Source of the DNA: Petrocella sp024636985
GTDB lineage: Bacteria; Bacillota; Clostridia; Lachnospirales; Vallitaleaceae
Length of the DNA stretch: 64,000 nucleotides
Direction: 5' to 3'
Assembly: GCA_024636985.1 (NCBI GenBank)
Contig: JAGXFY010000081.1
Location: forward strand, 1 to 64,000
In this document: piece after piece, positions 41,028 to 50,054 of the stretch
Layout: every line of letters begins with the position of its first letter
How positions within the stretch are numbered: the first letter of the stretch is position 1
The notes under the pieces: generated by a model
The model's input: the letters and a program-made list of their open reading frames with translations, nothing else
The model's database searches: none
What the model was told of the DNA's origin: nothing
Program-made: the position numbers and the translations under genes

Positions 41028-41867
41028 CTACTCTGCATTGATTGTATTATACTCTTCTGCTTGTACTTCTTCACTTTGAAGTACAATCTTCATCTCGACC
41101 CTTCTGTTCTTGGCTCGATTCACAATGCTGTCATTGCTCACAATCGGTCGATATTCACCATAACCGGTACATGCAATCTTTTCTTCACTAAAGCCCATAT
41201 TATCAATAAGATATTTACCAACTGCTATGGCTCTACTTGCCGACAGCTCCCAGTTACTAGGGAAATTTGAAGTACGGATCGGTACATTATCTGTGTGGCC
41301 TTCAATTTGAATATTATAGGCCTCATAACTTTGACCTTGAATCATTTCACCCAGAATCGATATAACATTTAAGGCTTCGGGTTTGATAATTGCTTGACCA
41401 CTATCAAATAGGGCTTCACCCGGTATCGTAATCTTGACGAAGTTAAGTGCATAGCTCACATCCACTTCTTCCCGTATGCCTTGATCTGTCAGATATGCAT
41501 TCACCCGTTCATAAACTTCCCGTGCTTCATCTAAGGCAATTGCCTTTTTCTGCTCATCTGACAGTTCTTCATCAGACTCTGTTGTACCCTCTGAACCTTG
41601 AGAAAGACTATTCTCAACTATAATCTGGATGTCACTGAGTTGATTTACACCATTGGTAATCAAATCTGCATCAACAAGGGCTTCTCCACCAGGCATAATA
41701 TCAATCTGATCATTAAAGGATGCTATAGCTTCCTTAAACTTCCTTATATCCACACTGGACATAGAAAATAATAATACAAAAAAGCAAAGTAAGAGCGTTA
41801 CCATATCGCCATATGTTGCCATCCAAGCGGGCGCTCCTTTTTTTGCTTCTTCTTCTCTTTTTTTCAT
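41028..41867 (-). CDS. motB: Flagellar motor stator protein MotB
   Basis: This 279-residue protein has a short basic N-terminus, one membrane helix containing the proton-channel Asp 21 (WMATYGDMVTLLLCFFVLLF), a linker and a C-terminal OmpA/peptidoglycan-binding domain (IQIEGHTDNVPI, NWELSASRAIAVGKYLI, GYGEYRP, NRRVEMKI). With MotA it forms the torque generator. It is 2 bp after motA. Confidence 0.97.
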   Translation of the reverse strand: MKKREEEAKKGAPAWMATYGDMVTLLLCFFVLLFSMSSVDIRKFKEAIASFNDQIDIMPGGEALVDADLITNGVNQLSDIQIIVENSLSQGSEGTTESDEELSDEQKKAIALDEAREVYERVNAYLTDQGIREEVDVSYALNFVKITIPGEALFDSGQAIIKPEALNVISILGEMIQGQSYEAYNIQIEGHTDNVPIRTSNFPSNWELSASRAIAVGKYLIDNMGFSEEKIACTGYGEYRPIVSNDSIVNRAKNRRVEMKIVLQSEEVQAEEYNTINAE

Positions 41868-41869
41868 CT

Positions 41870-42661
41870 TTACTCACCCTCTTTTTCATTAGGATTGAGT
41901 GAAGCTCTAAGAATCGGTGCTAAGAAAGCTTTTAACTTTTCTTCAATAACTCTTGGGTTTTCTCCAGCTTGTATGGACAATAAACCTTCAATCATAACCT
42001 CTTTTAATAGCATTTCCTGTCCGCTTTTGATCTTAAGCTTCTCTGCAAAGGGCGTTGCTACGAGGTTAGCCAATAGGGAGCCATACATGGTTGTCAGCAA
42101 GGCAACCGCCATAGCAGGACCAATCGCCGATGGATCATCCAAACTTCCCAGCATATTGATTAGACCAATCAGAGTACCAATCATACCCCAAGCCGGTCCC
42201 ATTTCTGCAACTTTTTCCCAAAATGTAGCCACTTCTTTATGTCGACCTCCAATGAAAATTAGCTCCGTTTCCAGTATGTTTCTTACAAGCTCCGGATCTG
42301 TACCGTCGACTACCAGCATGATACCTTTTTTCAAAAAATCATCATCGATATTATCAGCCGCTTCTTCAAGAGCTAGGAGCCCTTCTTTACGTGCGACATT
42401 TGACAATTCAATGATGTTTCTTATAACGCCGGCTTCATCCATGATTGTATTTTTAAAGGCTTTTGTAACTGATTTTAATGCGTTAATAAACTTGTCCATG
42501 GGATGGATGATTAAAACAGAGGCAAAAGCACCACCAAAGGTAATCATAACAGAAGGTGCATTCCAAAATGCCAATAGACCTGTAAGTCCTTTATCCAGTA
42601 TTATTGACATAGCAAAAAAGAAAAAACCTGCCACCAAACCTATAACCGTTGCAATATCCAT
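41870..42661 (-). CDS. motA: Flagellar motor stator protein MotA
   Basis: This 263-residue, four-span membrane protein has cytoplasmic charged loop VARKEGLLALEEAAD and the conserved Pro/Gly region MGPAWGMIGTLIGLINML. It conducts ions with MotB and acts on FliG. It is inside the fla/che operon between flbD and motB, a common clostridial arrangement that differs from Bacillus, where motAB are separate. Proton or sodium use cannot be settled by eye. Confidence 0.97.
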   Translation of the reverse strand: MDIATVIGLVAGFFFFAMSIILDKGLTGLLAFWNAPSVMITFGGAFASVLIIHPMDKFINALKSVTKAFKNTIMDEAGVIRNIIELSNVARKEGLLALEEAADNIDDDFLKKGIMLVVDGTDPELVRNILETELIFIGGRHKEVATFWEKVAEMGPAWGMIGTLIGLINMLGSLDDPSAIGPAMAVALLTTMYGSLLANLVATPFAEKLKIKSGQEMLLKEVMIEGLLSIQAGENPRVIEEKLKAFLAPILRASLNPNEKEGE

Positions 42662-42689
42662 ATGTCCACCTCGATCTTATTCATTCACT

Positions 42690-42884
42690 CTAATCTGTCT
42701 TATAATTGAGTATTTTGGCTTCATAATTAATGATTTTTTCCTGAAGCTCTTCTAGACTTTCACTGATAATAATTATTTTGCCGTTGGTTAGAACCAAAGT
42801 CGTGTCTGGCTTTTCTTCAGCCGATTCAATAAGTCGACTGTTAAGCAAGTAACTTTGACCATTCAATCTTGTTACAAAAATCAT
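42690..42884 (-). CDS. flbD: Flagellar protein FlbD (SwrD)
   Basis: This 64-residue protein opens MIFVTRLNGQSYLLNSRLIESAEEKPDTTLVL, the FlbD pattern with a C-terminal ITESLEEL-like helix. In Bacillus the homologue SwrD raises motor torque by supporting stators. It lies between flgE and motA. The ATG has AAAGGTG upstream. It is not related to the Caulobacter regulator also called FlbD. Confidence 0.92.
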   Translation of the reverse strand: MIFVTRLNGQSYLLNSRLIESAEEKPDTTLVLTNGKIIIISESLEELQEKIINYEAKILNYKTD

Positions 42885-42908
42885 TTCATCACACCTTTAA
42901 GGGGTTGT

Positions 42909-42927
42909 CGGTTGCATCTCGCAACCG
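42909..42927. other. Hairpin between flgE and flbD
   Basis: CGGTTGC and GCAACCG are perfect arms around ATCTC, and weaker pairing extends the stem on both sides. There is no T run on the minus strand, so it may adjust RNA stability or ribosome access downstream of the abundant hook gene. Confidence 0.5.
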
Positions 42928-42958
42928 AACAAACACCACAATTTATTAAATTCTACCA

Positions 42959-44260
42959 TTATCTCTTAAGATTTACAAGTTCTTGTAACAGTTCGTCTGA
43001 AGAAGTTATGATTCTGGAATTGGCTTGGAAACCTCTCTGGGTTGTAATCATTTCTGTAAACTCTCTTGATAGGTCTACATTCGACATCTCAAGCACGCCG
43101 GAATTGAAACTTCCACCTCTTGATGTAATGTCTTGACCGAGTCCGTCAAAGTCGCCTGAGTTGGTTGTTGCTACAAACAGATTGCTCCCCACTTTTTGAA
43201 GTCCTGCAGGGTTTTGGAATGCTGCAACGACAATCTGTCCAAGTAATTTGGTTTGTCCGTTGGTGTATCTACCGATAACTTTACCATCGCCGCCAACTTC
43301 GAATCCGGATATACTACCGGCTTGATTCCCTGAACCGATGCCATTGATGTCACCTGAGATTGCCTCAAGTGTTGTATTACCGGCAAAAAGGGTTAAGTCT
43401 CCAAAGTCAACAGACATGGTGCTAAAAGTTGAAAATGGTGTCACCAAGTTGGTCATATCAAACGTATCAGGACCTGCAATAATCTTACCTGTAGCAGGAT
43501 CAAACTCTATAATCTGAGCAATCGGTGCCAACCCTGTAGCCACGCCTACATTCCCGTCTGCATCGGTAATACCAGCATCTGTTAATGTGATGGTAAACTG
43601 GTTCTCATTGGCTAAAGGCAAGTTGGTAATACGATACTCTGCAGTATATCTATAACCTAAACTATCATAGAAGTTAGCAGTAAAAGGCACACCATTTGGA
43701 TCTGACAATTGGGTATCATTAATGTTAATATTACCTGATAAAGTTATATTGCTTGTTGCAGTAGGTTCAGAATAAAGGTTAACCGGATTCAGGATCTGAA
43801 TCGGCTCAACTTGACCTTTTTGTACTTCGCCAGTAGCCTGATCGGCTTTCCAACCCATAACGTTTAGACCTTCAGGTGTAACCAGATTGCCGGCTTCATC
43901 GATTCTAAATGCGCCGGCTCTTGTAAATTTGTTACCTGTTATATCACTGACAACAAAGAAACCGTCGCCTTCGATTTTAAGATCTAGGGGATTGTCTGTA
44001 CGTTGTGCCGCACCTTCGCCCATGTCAATATCCACTGAAGATATAGAAGAACCAAGACCTATTTGCATTGGATTTCTACCACCGGTATTTTCACTTGCGC
44101 CACTAGCACCTTGTATGGTTTGACTAAATACTTCACTGAAGGTAACACGGCTACTTTTAAACCCAACTGTGTTAACATTCGCGATGTTATTACCTATAAC
44201 ATCCATTTTTGTTTGGTGAATCCTAAGACCTGAAACACCTGAGTACATTGAACGCATCAT
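42959..44260 (-). CDS. flgE: Flagellar hook protein FlgE
   Basis: This 433-residue hook subunit has the N-terminal rod/hook motif SGVSGLRIHQTKMDVIGNNIANVNTVGFKSSRVTF and the C-terminal SNVDLSREFTEMITTQRGFQANSRII coiled-coil end. A variable Ig-like middle lies between. ATG 44260 has AAGGAGG nine bases upstream, and the longer frame would add 16 residues not seen in the family. It lacks a signal peptide, as expected for a type III substrate. Confidence 0.96.
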   Translation of the reverse strand: MMRSMYSGVSGLRIHQTKMDVIGNNIANVNTVGFKSSRVTFSEVFSQTIQGASGASENTGGRNPMQIGLGSSISSVDIDMGEGAAQRTDNPLDLKIEGDGFFVVSDITGNKFTRAGAFRIDEAGNLVTPEGLNVMGWKADQATGEVQKGQVEPIQILNPVNLYSEPTATSNITLSGNININDTQLSDPNGVPFTANFYDSLGYRYTAEYRITNLPLANENQFTITLTDAGITDADGNVGVATGLAPIAQIIEFDPATGKIIAGPDTFDMTNLVTPFSTFSTMSVDFGDLTLFAGNTTLEAISGDINGIGSGNQAGSISGFEVGGDGKVIGRYTNGQTKLLGQIVVAAFQNPAGLQKVGSNLFVATTNSGDFDGLGQDITSRGGSFNSGVLEMSNVDLSREFTEMITTQRGFQANSRIITSSDELLQELVNLKR

Positions 44261-44341
44261 AATGTACAACCTCCTTATGTCTATACTGTATCGAAACTTC
44301 TCTGTCATTTAAAGTTTCATAGCTTCCTTCATGAGGTCCGG

Positions 44342-44731
44342 CTATATCAATACAGCACCATCTATGTTTGTAAATACATGTTCTCTAGCTTCTGATTGAT
44401 CTAGAGCGGTTACAACTGTTTTATTCTCAATATTGACGACTAACGCTACGTTATCCATTAAGACGAGTGATTCTTTAATACCCTTAGCTTCTGCTTTGTT
44501 AACGCCTGCCTCTAGTCTGGTCATTTGGTCATCTGACAATTCAATCTGTCTTACATCCAAGCGCATACTGGCATGTTTTGAGAATTTCAGCTTATCTTGA
44601 CTTTGAATCTGTTGTTGCAAAATATTAGCAAACTTATTGGTGTCTATGTTCTTGTTTTCTATGGATTTGGTTCTTAGTTGTTCTCCTTGAACCTGTCTGA
44701 TCGGCGGTATGGGTCTATTTTGTATAATCAT
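44342..44731 (-). CDS. Flagellar operon protein of the TIGR02530 family
   Basis: This 129-residue protein has the family core LKFSKHASMRLDVRQIELSD followed by KAEAKGIKESLVLMDNVALVVNIENKTVVTAL-type sequence. It always lies between flgD and flgE in Firmicute fla/che operons. In Bacillus the same position holds a short unnamed gene. Its function is not established. The ATG has GGAGGCGG upstream. Confidence 0.88.
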   Translation of the reverse strand: MIIQNRPIPPIRQVQGEQLRTKSIENKNIDTNKFANILQQQIQSQDKLKFSKHASMRLDVRQIELSDDQMTRLEAGVNKAEAKGIKESLVLMDNVALVVNIENKTVVTALDQSEAREHVFTNIDGAVLI

Positions 44732-44745
44732 TTTATTCCGCCTCC

Positions 44746-45297
44746 TTACTGTCCTTCTTCTACATTTTCAACCGGTTCTTCTTCTGTCTCATCTGCTGTT
44801 AAACGGTCGATTTTTTCATTGATGGATATCAGAGCTTCATTCATCTTGTTGATTGCATCAATCATCGCTTCATTGCTTGTTTCCTTGTCATTAAGCACGG
44901 CTTCAACTTTTGCTAGTGCTACATCCACACCATCTACGTTTAGAAATGCTTTTCCACCTTTTAAAGTAACACTCTGTACAATACCTTGTACAAATTCACT
45001 TGCGCCGGTAACTTCATTGTATGAGGAACCTAGTACTGTTTTCCCAATTAAGCTATAGGCTTGTTGCATGGTTGAACTTGTGTTTAGGTTCTGCATCTGT
45101 TCTAAAGATGAAAATTGAGCCATCTGTGCTAAGAAGTCCTCATTTTTTGCCGGTTCCAAAGGGTCTTGATAACGCATTTGAGTCACTAGTAGTTGAAGAA
45201 AAGCATCTTTGTTCAGATTATCCGACTTACCTTTATCTTTTGTTGCGTCCATACCATATTTGGCCATGATATCTTGTACTGAATCTACTGTTGACAT
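44746..45297 (-). CDS. flgD: Flagellar hook assembly (scaffold) protein FlgD
   Basis: This 183-residue hook cap protein has the N-terminal DNLNKDAFLQLLVTQMRYQDPL and FLAQMAQFSSLEQMQN. A short middle domain and an acidic C-terminus with EEEPVENVEEG follow. It is shorter than proteobacterial FlgD, as is common in Firmicutes. The ATG follows AAGGTGGTG. Confidence 0.94.
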   Translation of the reverse strand: MSTVDSVQDIMAKYGMDATKDKGKSDNLNKDAFLQLLVTQMRYQDPLEPAKNEDFLAQMAQFSSLEQMQNLNTSSTMQQAYSLIGKTVLGSSYNEVTGASEFVQGIVQSVTLKGGKAFLNVDGVDVALAKVEAVLNDKETSNEAMIDAINKMNEALISINEKIDRLTADETEEEPVENVEEGQ

Positions 45298-45309
45298 TTT
45301 GTCACCACC

Positions 45310-46713
45310 TTACGCTGAGTACTCCACCGTATGTTCCATATTGCCATCCATATCTTTTGGAGTCTCTGTTGACTTGATTTCCGGTTGAGCTACTTCTATA
45401 TTATGAAGTCTGTTCAAACGGTTGATTCTGTCTTGTCTTGTTTTATTAAAAGATTGACGTTGATCACTTTGCTCTTTTTGATGATAATGCAAATTTGCAT
45501 TGCCGAGCGTTACTTCAATCTTATCCACTTTGATACCTTGTTGTTCGAGCTGACTTTTTAACTGCCCGATGTTACTTTCAATCATTTGTTTCACCACTTC
45601 ATTTTCTGCCACGAATTGCCCTTTTACCAAACCTTGCTCGGCAACTACCGATACAGCTATTTTCCCTAGGTTTCCGGGGTTTAATTGCAGATTCATGGAG
45701 GTTCTTGTGTCAGAGAGATTAACTATGGCTTTTGTTACAATCTGATTGATGATATCGTTTGTACTCACTTGCTGATATTTGACTTCACCAGCCTTATTCA
45801 CCACAACTACTTCTTTAAGATCTGTTGTGTTCTGAGAAAACAATGTATTAAAAGATTGATCACCTTTTTGTTTACCTGTTTCCTTTTGATCATATTCAGT
45901 TGTGACTTTTTGGCTTCTCATATCATGGACTTCCAACTTAACCTCTTGCTTACTGCCTTGGCTGTCTTCCATTTCAGTGCTTTTAACACTTGAAGGGATT
46001 TCTCCGTTCATGGCTACCACTTGATTATCTGCCATTGGCATTTTACCTTCTGCTAGATGATTCATTGCAGCTACAACCTCTTCTTCACTCATGTTAACGG
46101 ATTCAAGTAATGCTTTTAATTCCGTCTGTATCGCTTTAAAGCTTTCAAAAGCCTCACCATGGGTTAATAAAGAAGTCTCTTCTAACTGAAACACTTCGCC
46201 AAGAAGTTTTGATAGACTGTTCATGTTCAATAAATCAAAAACATTCATATCCATAGTCTCCAGATTCATTTGTAGCGTTTCCTCTGGTATGCCTAATAAT
46301 TCACTGACGATGGTTAATGCCATCTGCTCAAGTGCACTATAGTCGACCATAATCATGTCTTCTGTAACAGTCTCAAGTTCTGATGTTTCCTCAACAGTTT
46401 TCTCTTTGGTTGTTGCATTCGGTGTCTTTGTTACCGTCTCATTCATTGGCTTGATTTTTTCTTTTTGGTCTTCGGATTGGTCGCTATTTTTACTGACTGC
46501 GGCTTTATCCACTTCGACATTTGAAGGCTTCTTCATTTTTTCTTTGCTTAATGCTTCAAATTCTTTTTTATCAAGTTGCTGAATGTCTTTTTCACGACTG
46601 TAAACCTTCGAGAATTCTTTGTTTGAGGCATTGTTTAAGTTGGTATTGCTCTTGTGAGTTCCAAAATTCGAATTCATCAATGTTGCAACGTTTTGATTTG
46701 CAACTGAATTCAT
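45310..46713 (-). CDS. fliK: Flagellar hook-length control protein FliK
   Basis: This 467-residue secreted ruler has a charged, low-complexity N-terminal two-thirds. The C-terminal Flg_hook domain has LQLNPGNLGKIAVSVVAEQG and FVAENEVVKQMIESNIGQLKSQLE. It ends export of hook subunits by acting on FlhB. As usual for FliK only the C-terminal part is clearly conserved. It lies between the MotE-like gene and flgD. Confidence 0.9.
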   Translation of the reverse strand: MNSVANQNVATLMNSNFGTHKSNTNLNNASNKEFSKVYSREKDIQQLDKKEFEALSKEKMKKPSNVEVDKAAVSKNSDQSEDQKEKIKPMNETVTKTPNATTKEKTVEETSELETVTEDMIMVDYSALEQMALTIVSELLGIPEETLQMNLETMDMNVFDLLNMNSLSKLLGEVFQLEETSLLTHGEAFESFKAIQTELKALLESVNMSEEEVVAAMNHLAEGKMPMADNQVVAMNGEIPSSVKSTEMEDSQGSKQEVKLEVHDMRSQKVTTEYDQKETGKQKGDQSFNTLFSQNTTDLKEVVVVNKAGEVKYQQVSTNDIINQIVTKAIVNLSDTRTSMNLQLNPGNLGKIAVSVVAEQGLVKGQFVAENEVVKQMIESNIGQLKSQLEQQGIKVDKIEVTLGNANLHYHQKEQSDQRQSFNKTRQDRINRLNRLHNIEVAQPEIKSTETPKDMDGNMEHTVEYSA

Positions 46714-46732
46714 AAGTGTCTCCTTTCTTACT

Positions 46733-47458
46733 TTATTCTGGATAGATATACGATGTGATTCTTGCTGCGGTTCTAGGTTCCATTAAACCCATAATCTTTG
46801 CTGCTTGATCCGGTGATACACCTTTTATAATGGCTGCCACTTGATCCATCTGGGTTACACTCATGCTCTCTAAAACCGGTGCTGCTTGAGCAGGCTTCAT
46901 GTTTTGATAGATGTCTACTGTCTCTTTAAGCGTTTCATCGAAAACAACCTCGCCAATCATACTTTCATACAAGGCAACGGCATTTTCAGGATACATTTTT
47001 TCGAACCATTCCGTATAGACAATAGCCGCCGGCGTTGTTGCTAATAGTTCGTCAAATTGGGCCTTGTCCTCTTGAAACTGGACTTGGTTGGCTTCGAATA
47101 TCCTTAATCGCTCAACTTCGGCTATCAAATCAGATAATTGCTCACCTATATTTTCGGCTTCTTCGCTCTTTTCCATTAGCATTTTTTCAGTTATTTTCAA
47201 TATTTCTACGGCTTCTTCCACTGTTTCAAAGTTATAGGCTTCTACGTCTTCTTCACTTATTTCCGGCATTTCAGGTAAAATCATATTAAGTACAGGTACA
47301 TCTTTTATGACAGGTCCTATGACCGTAGTTCCTAAACCACCGACATCAAACTTAATCAAAGCGGCTAATGCAATGGCCAACACCAATAAACCGACCAAAA
47401 TACCCCCAACTATTTTCATTATATTGTTTTCCCGATCTTCTGAATTATCTCTTGCCAT
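46733..47458 (-). CDS. MotE/YlxF-like flagellar protein with MgtE-N-type repeats
   Basis: This 241-residue protein has one N-terminal membrane helix (IMKIVGGILVGLLVLAIALAAL, residues about 13-35), a coiled coil (about 85-130) and a C-terminal MgtE-N-like domain with LYESMIGEVVFDE, MKPAQAAPVLESM and SPDQAAKIMGLMEPRTAARITSYI. In Bacillus the same position encodes YlxF. MotE proteins act as chaperones or supports of the stator or rod, and in Firmicutes the role is not firmly known. The ATG has AAGGAGG. Confidence 0.85.
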   Translation of the reverse strand: MARDNSEDRENNIMKIVGGILVGLLVLAIALAALIKFDVGGLGTTVIGPVIKDVPVLNMILPEMPEISEEDVEAYNFETVEEAVEILKITEKMLMEKSEEAENIGEQLSDLIAEVERLRIFEANQVQFQEDKAQFDELLATTPAAIVYTEWFEKMYPENAVALYESMIGEVVFDETLKETVDIYQNMKPAQAAPVLESMSVTQMDQVAAIIKGVSPDQAAKIMGLMEPRTAARITSYIYPE

Positions 47459-47470
47459 TTTTGCCTCCTT

Positions 47471-47923
47471 TTATTCTTCACCGGATTTAGTTGAGTAGCG
47501 AAATCCGACGATCTCATCCAATATTTTTATTTCTTTATATTTCTCTTCTTCTAAGAATACATTCAGAGCCTTTTCTTTTAGTTTTTCTTGTATCTTTTTC
47601 TCCTCTAGGGCCTTTTGTAAAGCCTTTCTTTTTGATTCCACTTTATCTTTGGCTTTTACAACCACTTGCTTTTGAGCTTTATAGGCTTTCTCGTAATAAT
47701 TAACGTTATGATTTTGCCTCTGAAACTCGGAAACAGATTGGGATTGTTTTTGACGTTCCCTAAAATCCTCAATAGTGGCATCAAGCTCTGCTTTGATTGC
47801 TTCTTGCCTATCCATCTCCACCTTGTGGTCCATCATGGCTTTTGCTAGCTCCATTTTTTTCTGTTCTTCAATTTTTGTTTTTACATTCAAAATGTTTTCC
47901 ATAGAATAATGGAATTTTGCCAT
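47471..47923 (-). CDS. fliJ: Flagellar export chaperone/stalk protein FliJ
   Basis: This protein of about 150 residues is an almost continuous charged coiled coil starting MAKFHYSMENILNVKTKIEE, the FliJ pattern. FliJ fits the central hole of the FliI ring and contacts FlhA. It ends 12 bp before the MotE-like gene. ATG 47923 is preferred, and a TTG at 47932 is also open. It overlaps nothing and follows fliI by 11 bp. Confidence 0.92.
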   Translation of the reverse strand: MAKFHYSMENILNVKTKIEEQKKMELAKAMMDHKVEMDRQEAIKAELDATIEDFRERQKQSQSVSEFQRQNHNVNYYEKAYKAQKQVVVKAKDKVESKRKALQKALEEKKIQEKLKEKALNVFLEEEKYKEIKILDEIVGFRYSTKSGEE

Positions 47924-47934
47924 ACGTATCAACC

Positions 47935-49239
47935 CTATTCAAATATTTTTCCTAATTTGTCAACCACTTCATCAAAATCATAGTTTTCGTGGGTGTATTG
48001 TGTTAAAAACGCTTTAATCTGTTGATATTTTTTGATAGCATCGTCAATCTCCGGATTACTACCTTTTGCATATGCTCCTATATTAATCAAATCTTCTGCA
48101 TCGTTGTATACGGACAAACTTGATTTGAGTTTATTGGCTAACGCAAGATGCTCCGTTGTAGCAATATCCGTCATAACCCTTGAAATACTTTGTAATATGT
48201 CAATTGCAGGATAATGGTTTCTATTGGCCATTTTTCTTGATAAGACAATATGGCCATCCAATATCCCTCTTGCTGCATCCGTAATGGGTTCATTCATATC
48301 ATCCCCGTCAACCAAGACTGTATACAGGGCTGTTATTGAACCCATATCCGAGTTCCCTGCTCGTTCTAATAGCTTGGGCATGACTGCAAAGACCGATGGG
48401 GTATAGCCTCTACTAACCGGCGGTTCGCCTATAGCAAGCCCTATTTCTCGTTGAGCCATAGAAAAACGCGTTAAGGAATCCATCATCAGCATCACATCTT
48501 TACCTTGATCTCTGAAGTATTCTGCTATAGCTGTTGCCGTTTTTGCCGCTTTTTGCCTTATGAGTGCCGGTTTATCTGATGTTGCCACAACGACAACGGA
48601 ACGCTTCAAACCTTCTTCTCCTAAGTCTTTTTCTATAAACTCACGCACCTCACGTCCACGCTCTCCTATAAGGGCTATGACGTTCACATCTGCATGGGTA
48701 TTTCTTGCAATCATACCTAACAACGTACTTTTTCCAACACCACTACCTGCAAATATGCCTACCCTTTGACCTTTACCTATGGTTAAGATACCATCTATCG
48801 CTTTGACACCCATAGGCAATACCTCTGTAATCCTTCTTCTCTTCAAAGGATCCGGCGCACCTTGCTCTATTGGGTACATATCCTTTGAGTATACAGGCTC
48901 AAGCTCATCAATGGGTTTGCCCAGACCGTCCACAATACGTCCTAACAGTCGACTACCAACCGATATTCTAAGTTCGTGACCGATGGCTTCAACAATACAT
49001 CCGGGGCCGATACCGGCCAAGTCATCTAATGGCATTAAAAGAATCTTATTTTCTTTAAAACCGACCACCTCAGCAAGAACTTTTGCACCACTTGTAGGAG
49101 AGCTGATGGTGCATAGCTCCCCTAGGTTAACACTGGGCCCTAAGGATTCAATGGTTAATCCTATGATTTTGCTGACTCTACCCAAATGTTTGATATATGA
49201 TTTTTCGACCAAGGCCTTATACTTGTCCATGCTGATCAT
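47935..49239 (-). CDS. fliI: Flagellum-specific export ATPase FliI
   Basis: This 434-residue F1-beta-like ATPase has GIFAGSGVGKSTLLGMIARN (Walker A, near residue 160-180), LIGERGREVREFIEKDLG, MMDSLTRFSMAQREIGLAIGEPP and RGYTPSVFAVMPKLLERAG. It energises export of flagellar substrates. The ATG has GAGGG five bases upstream. It lies between fliH and fliJ. Confidence 0.97.
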   Translation of the reverse strand: MISMDKYKALVEKSYIKHLGRVSKIIGLTIESLGPSVNLGELCTISSPTSGAKVLAEVVGFKENKILLMPLDDLAGIGPGCIVEAIGHELRISVGSRLLGRIVDGLGKPIDELEPVYSKDMYPIEQGAPDPLKRRRITEVLPMGVKAIDGILTIGKGQRVGIFAGSGVGKSTLLGMIARNTHADVNVIALIGERGREVREFIEKDLGEEGLKRSVVVVATSDKPALIRQKAAKTATAIAEYFRDQGKDVMLMMDSLTRFSMAQREIGLAIGEPPVSRGYTPSVFAVMPKLLERAGNSDMGSITALYTVLVDGDDMNEPITDAARGILDGHIVLSRKMANRNHYPAIDILQSISRVMTDIATTEHLALANKLKSSLSVYNDAEDLINIGAYAKGSNPEIDDAIKKYQQIKAFLTQYTHENYDFDEVVDKLGKIFE

Positions 49240-49250
49240 ATGTACCCTCT

Positions 49251-50054
49251 CTAATGGCCTGAAGTCATACTTCCCAGACTTTCTTTTATTAATTTAAGTT
49301 CTTTTTGCAGACTTTCAAGCCTAACTTGTAAACTGCAATCAATGTTTCCCATGTCCGTTTCAATAAAACACTGGTTCTTCTCCAAGGTAATTTCTTTCAG
49401 TATTTCTAAGTTCACTTTTTCACTTAAATTCTCACTCAATTCGTCTTTATGCGCTACAAGATGATCAAAATCCTCCGATGAACATTTTATAACAATACTG
49501 CCATAAATATTAATTTCTTCAAAAGCAAGTCGTACCAGATATAGAATTATGTCCGGGTCGTCCGCATAACGACCAATCATTTTATAAAGCAACTGACTGA
49601 TAATCTCAGCTACTTTAGGTTCGAAATCATGAATATATGCTTTATTCTGAGCCAACATAGCTTCATGTTCTTGCTCAAGCTGATTCATTTTAAGTTCTAT
49701 GGCCGACTTAGCTGCTACAATACCTTCTTCATAACCGGCCTCAAAGCCTTCTTCTCTCGCTTGCTCTTTAATTTGTTCACCCTTACTGTGAGCTTCATCC
49801 AGCATTTCCTTAACTAAAAGCTCTGTTTCCTCTACGGCAATAGTATGAGAGCCATCAATCACATCGTCATCAATGGCTTCTCCTTCATATTCGTTATGCT
49901 GTAATCCACCCTCTACATCAAAATCATTTTCTCCTACTTCTTTTTGAACAGGATGAATGATATGTGGATTATGTGGATCTATTGTTTGAATTTCCTTACG
50001 TATTTCCGACATGGACACAAAGGGTGCTTTAATAATCTTAGACAATGATCTCAT
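49251..50054 (-). CDS. fliH: Flagellar export regulator FliH
   Basis: This protein of about 267 residues has an acidic N-terminal part, a coiled coil and GxxxG-like repeats (EGFEAGYEEGIVAAK near 105-120). The C-terminal FliH/V-ATPase E-like domain ends in CSLQVRLESLQKELK. It binds FliI and holds it inactive. ATG 50054 lies within the fliG end with GGAGGGG directly against it. A TTG at 50045 would give nine-base spacing and the typical start MSKIIKAP, so the true start may be the TTG. Confidence 0.9.
   Translation of the reverse strand: MRSLSKIIKAPFVSMSEIRKEIQTIDPHNPHIIHPVQKEVGENDFDVEGGLQHNEYEGEAIDDDVIDGSHTIAVEETELLVKEMLDEAHSKGEQIKEQAREEGFEAGYEEGIVAAKSAIELKMNQLEQEHEAMLAQNKAYIHDFEPKVAEIISQLLYKMIGRYADDPDIILYLVRLAFEEINIYGSIVIKCSSEDFDHLVAHKDELSENLSEKVNLEILKEITLEKNQCFIETDMGNIDCSLQVRLESLQKELKLIKESLGSMTSGH

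Noticed and set aside
41895..42755. A 286-codon open frame on the plus strand across motA
   Set aside because: It is the mirror of motA in the opposite strand. It has no ribosome site and its composition is that of an antisense frame of a conserved membrane protein.
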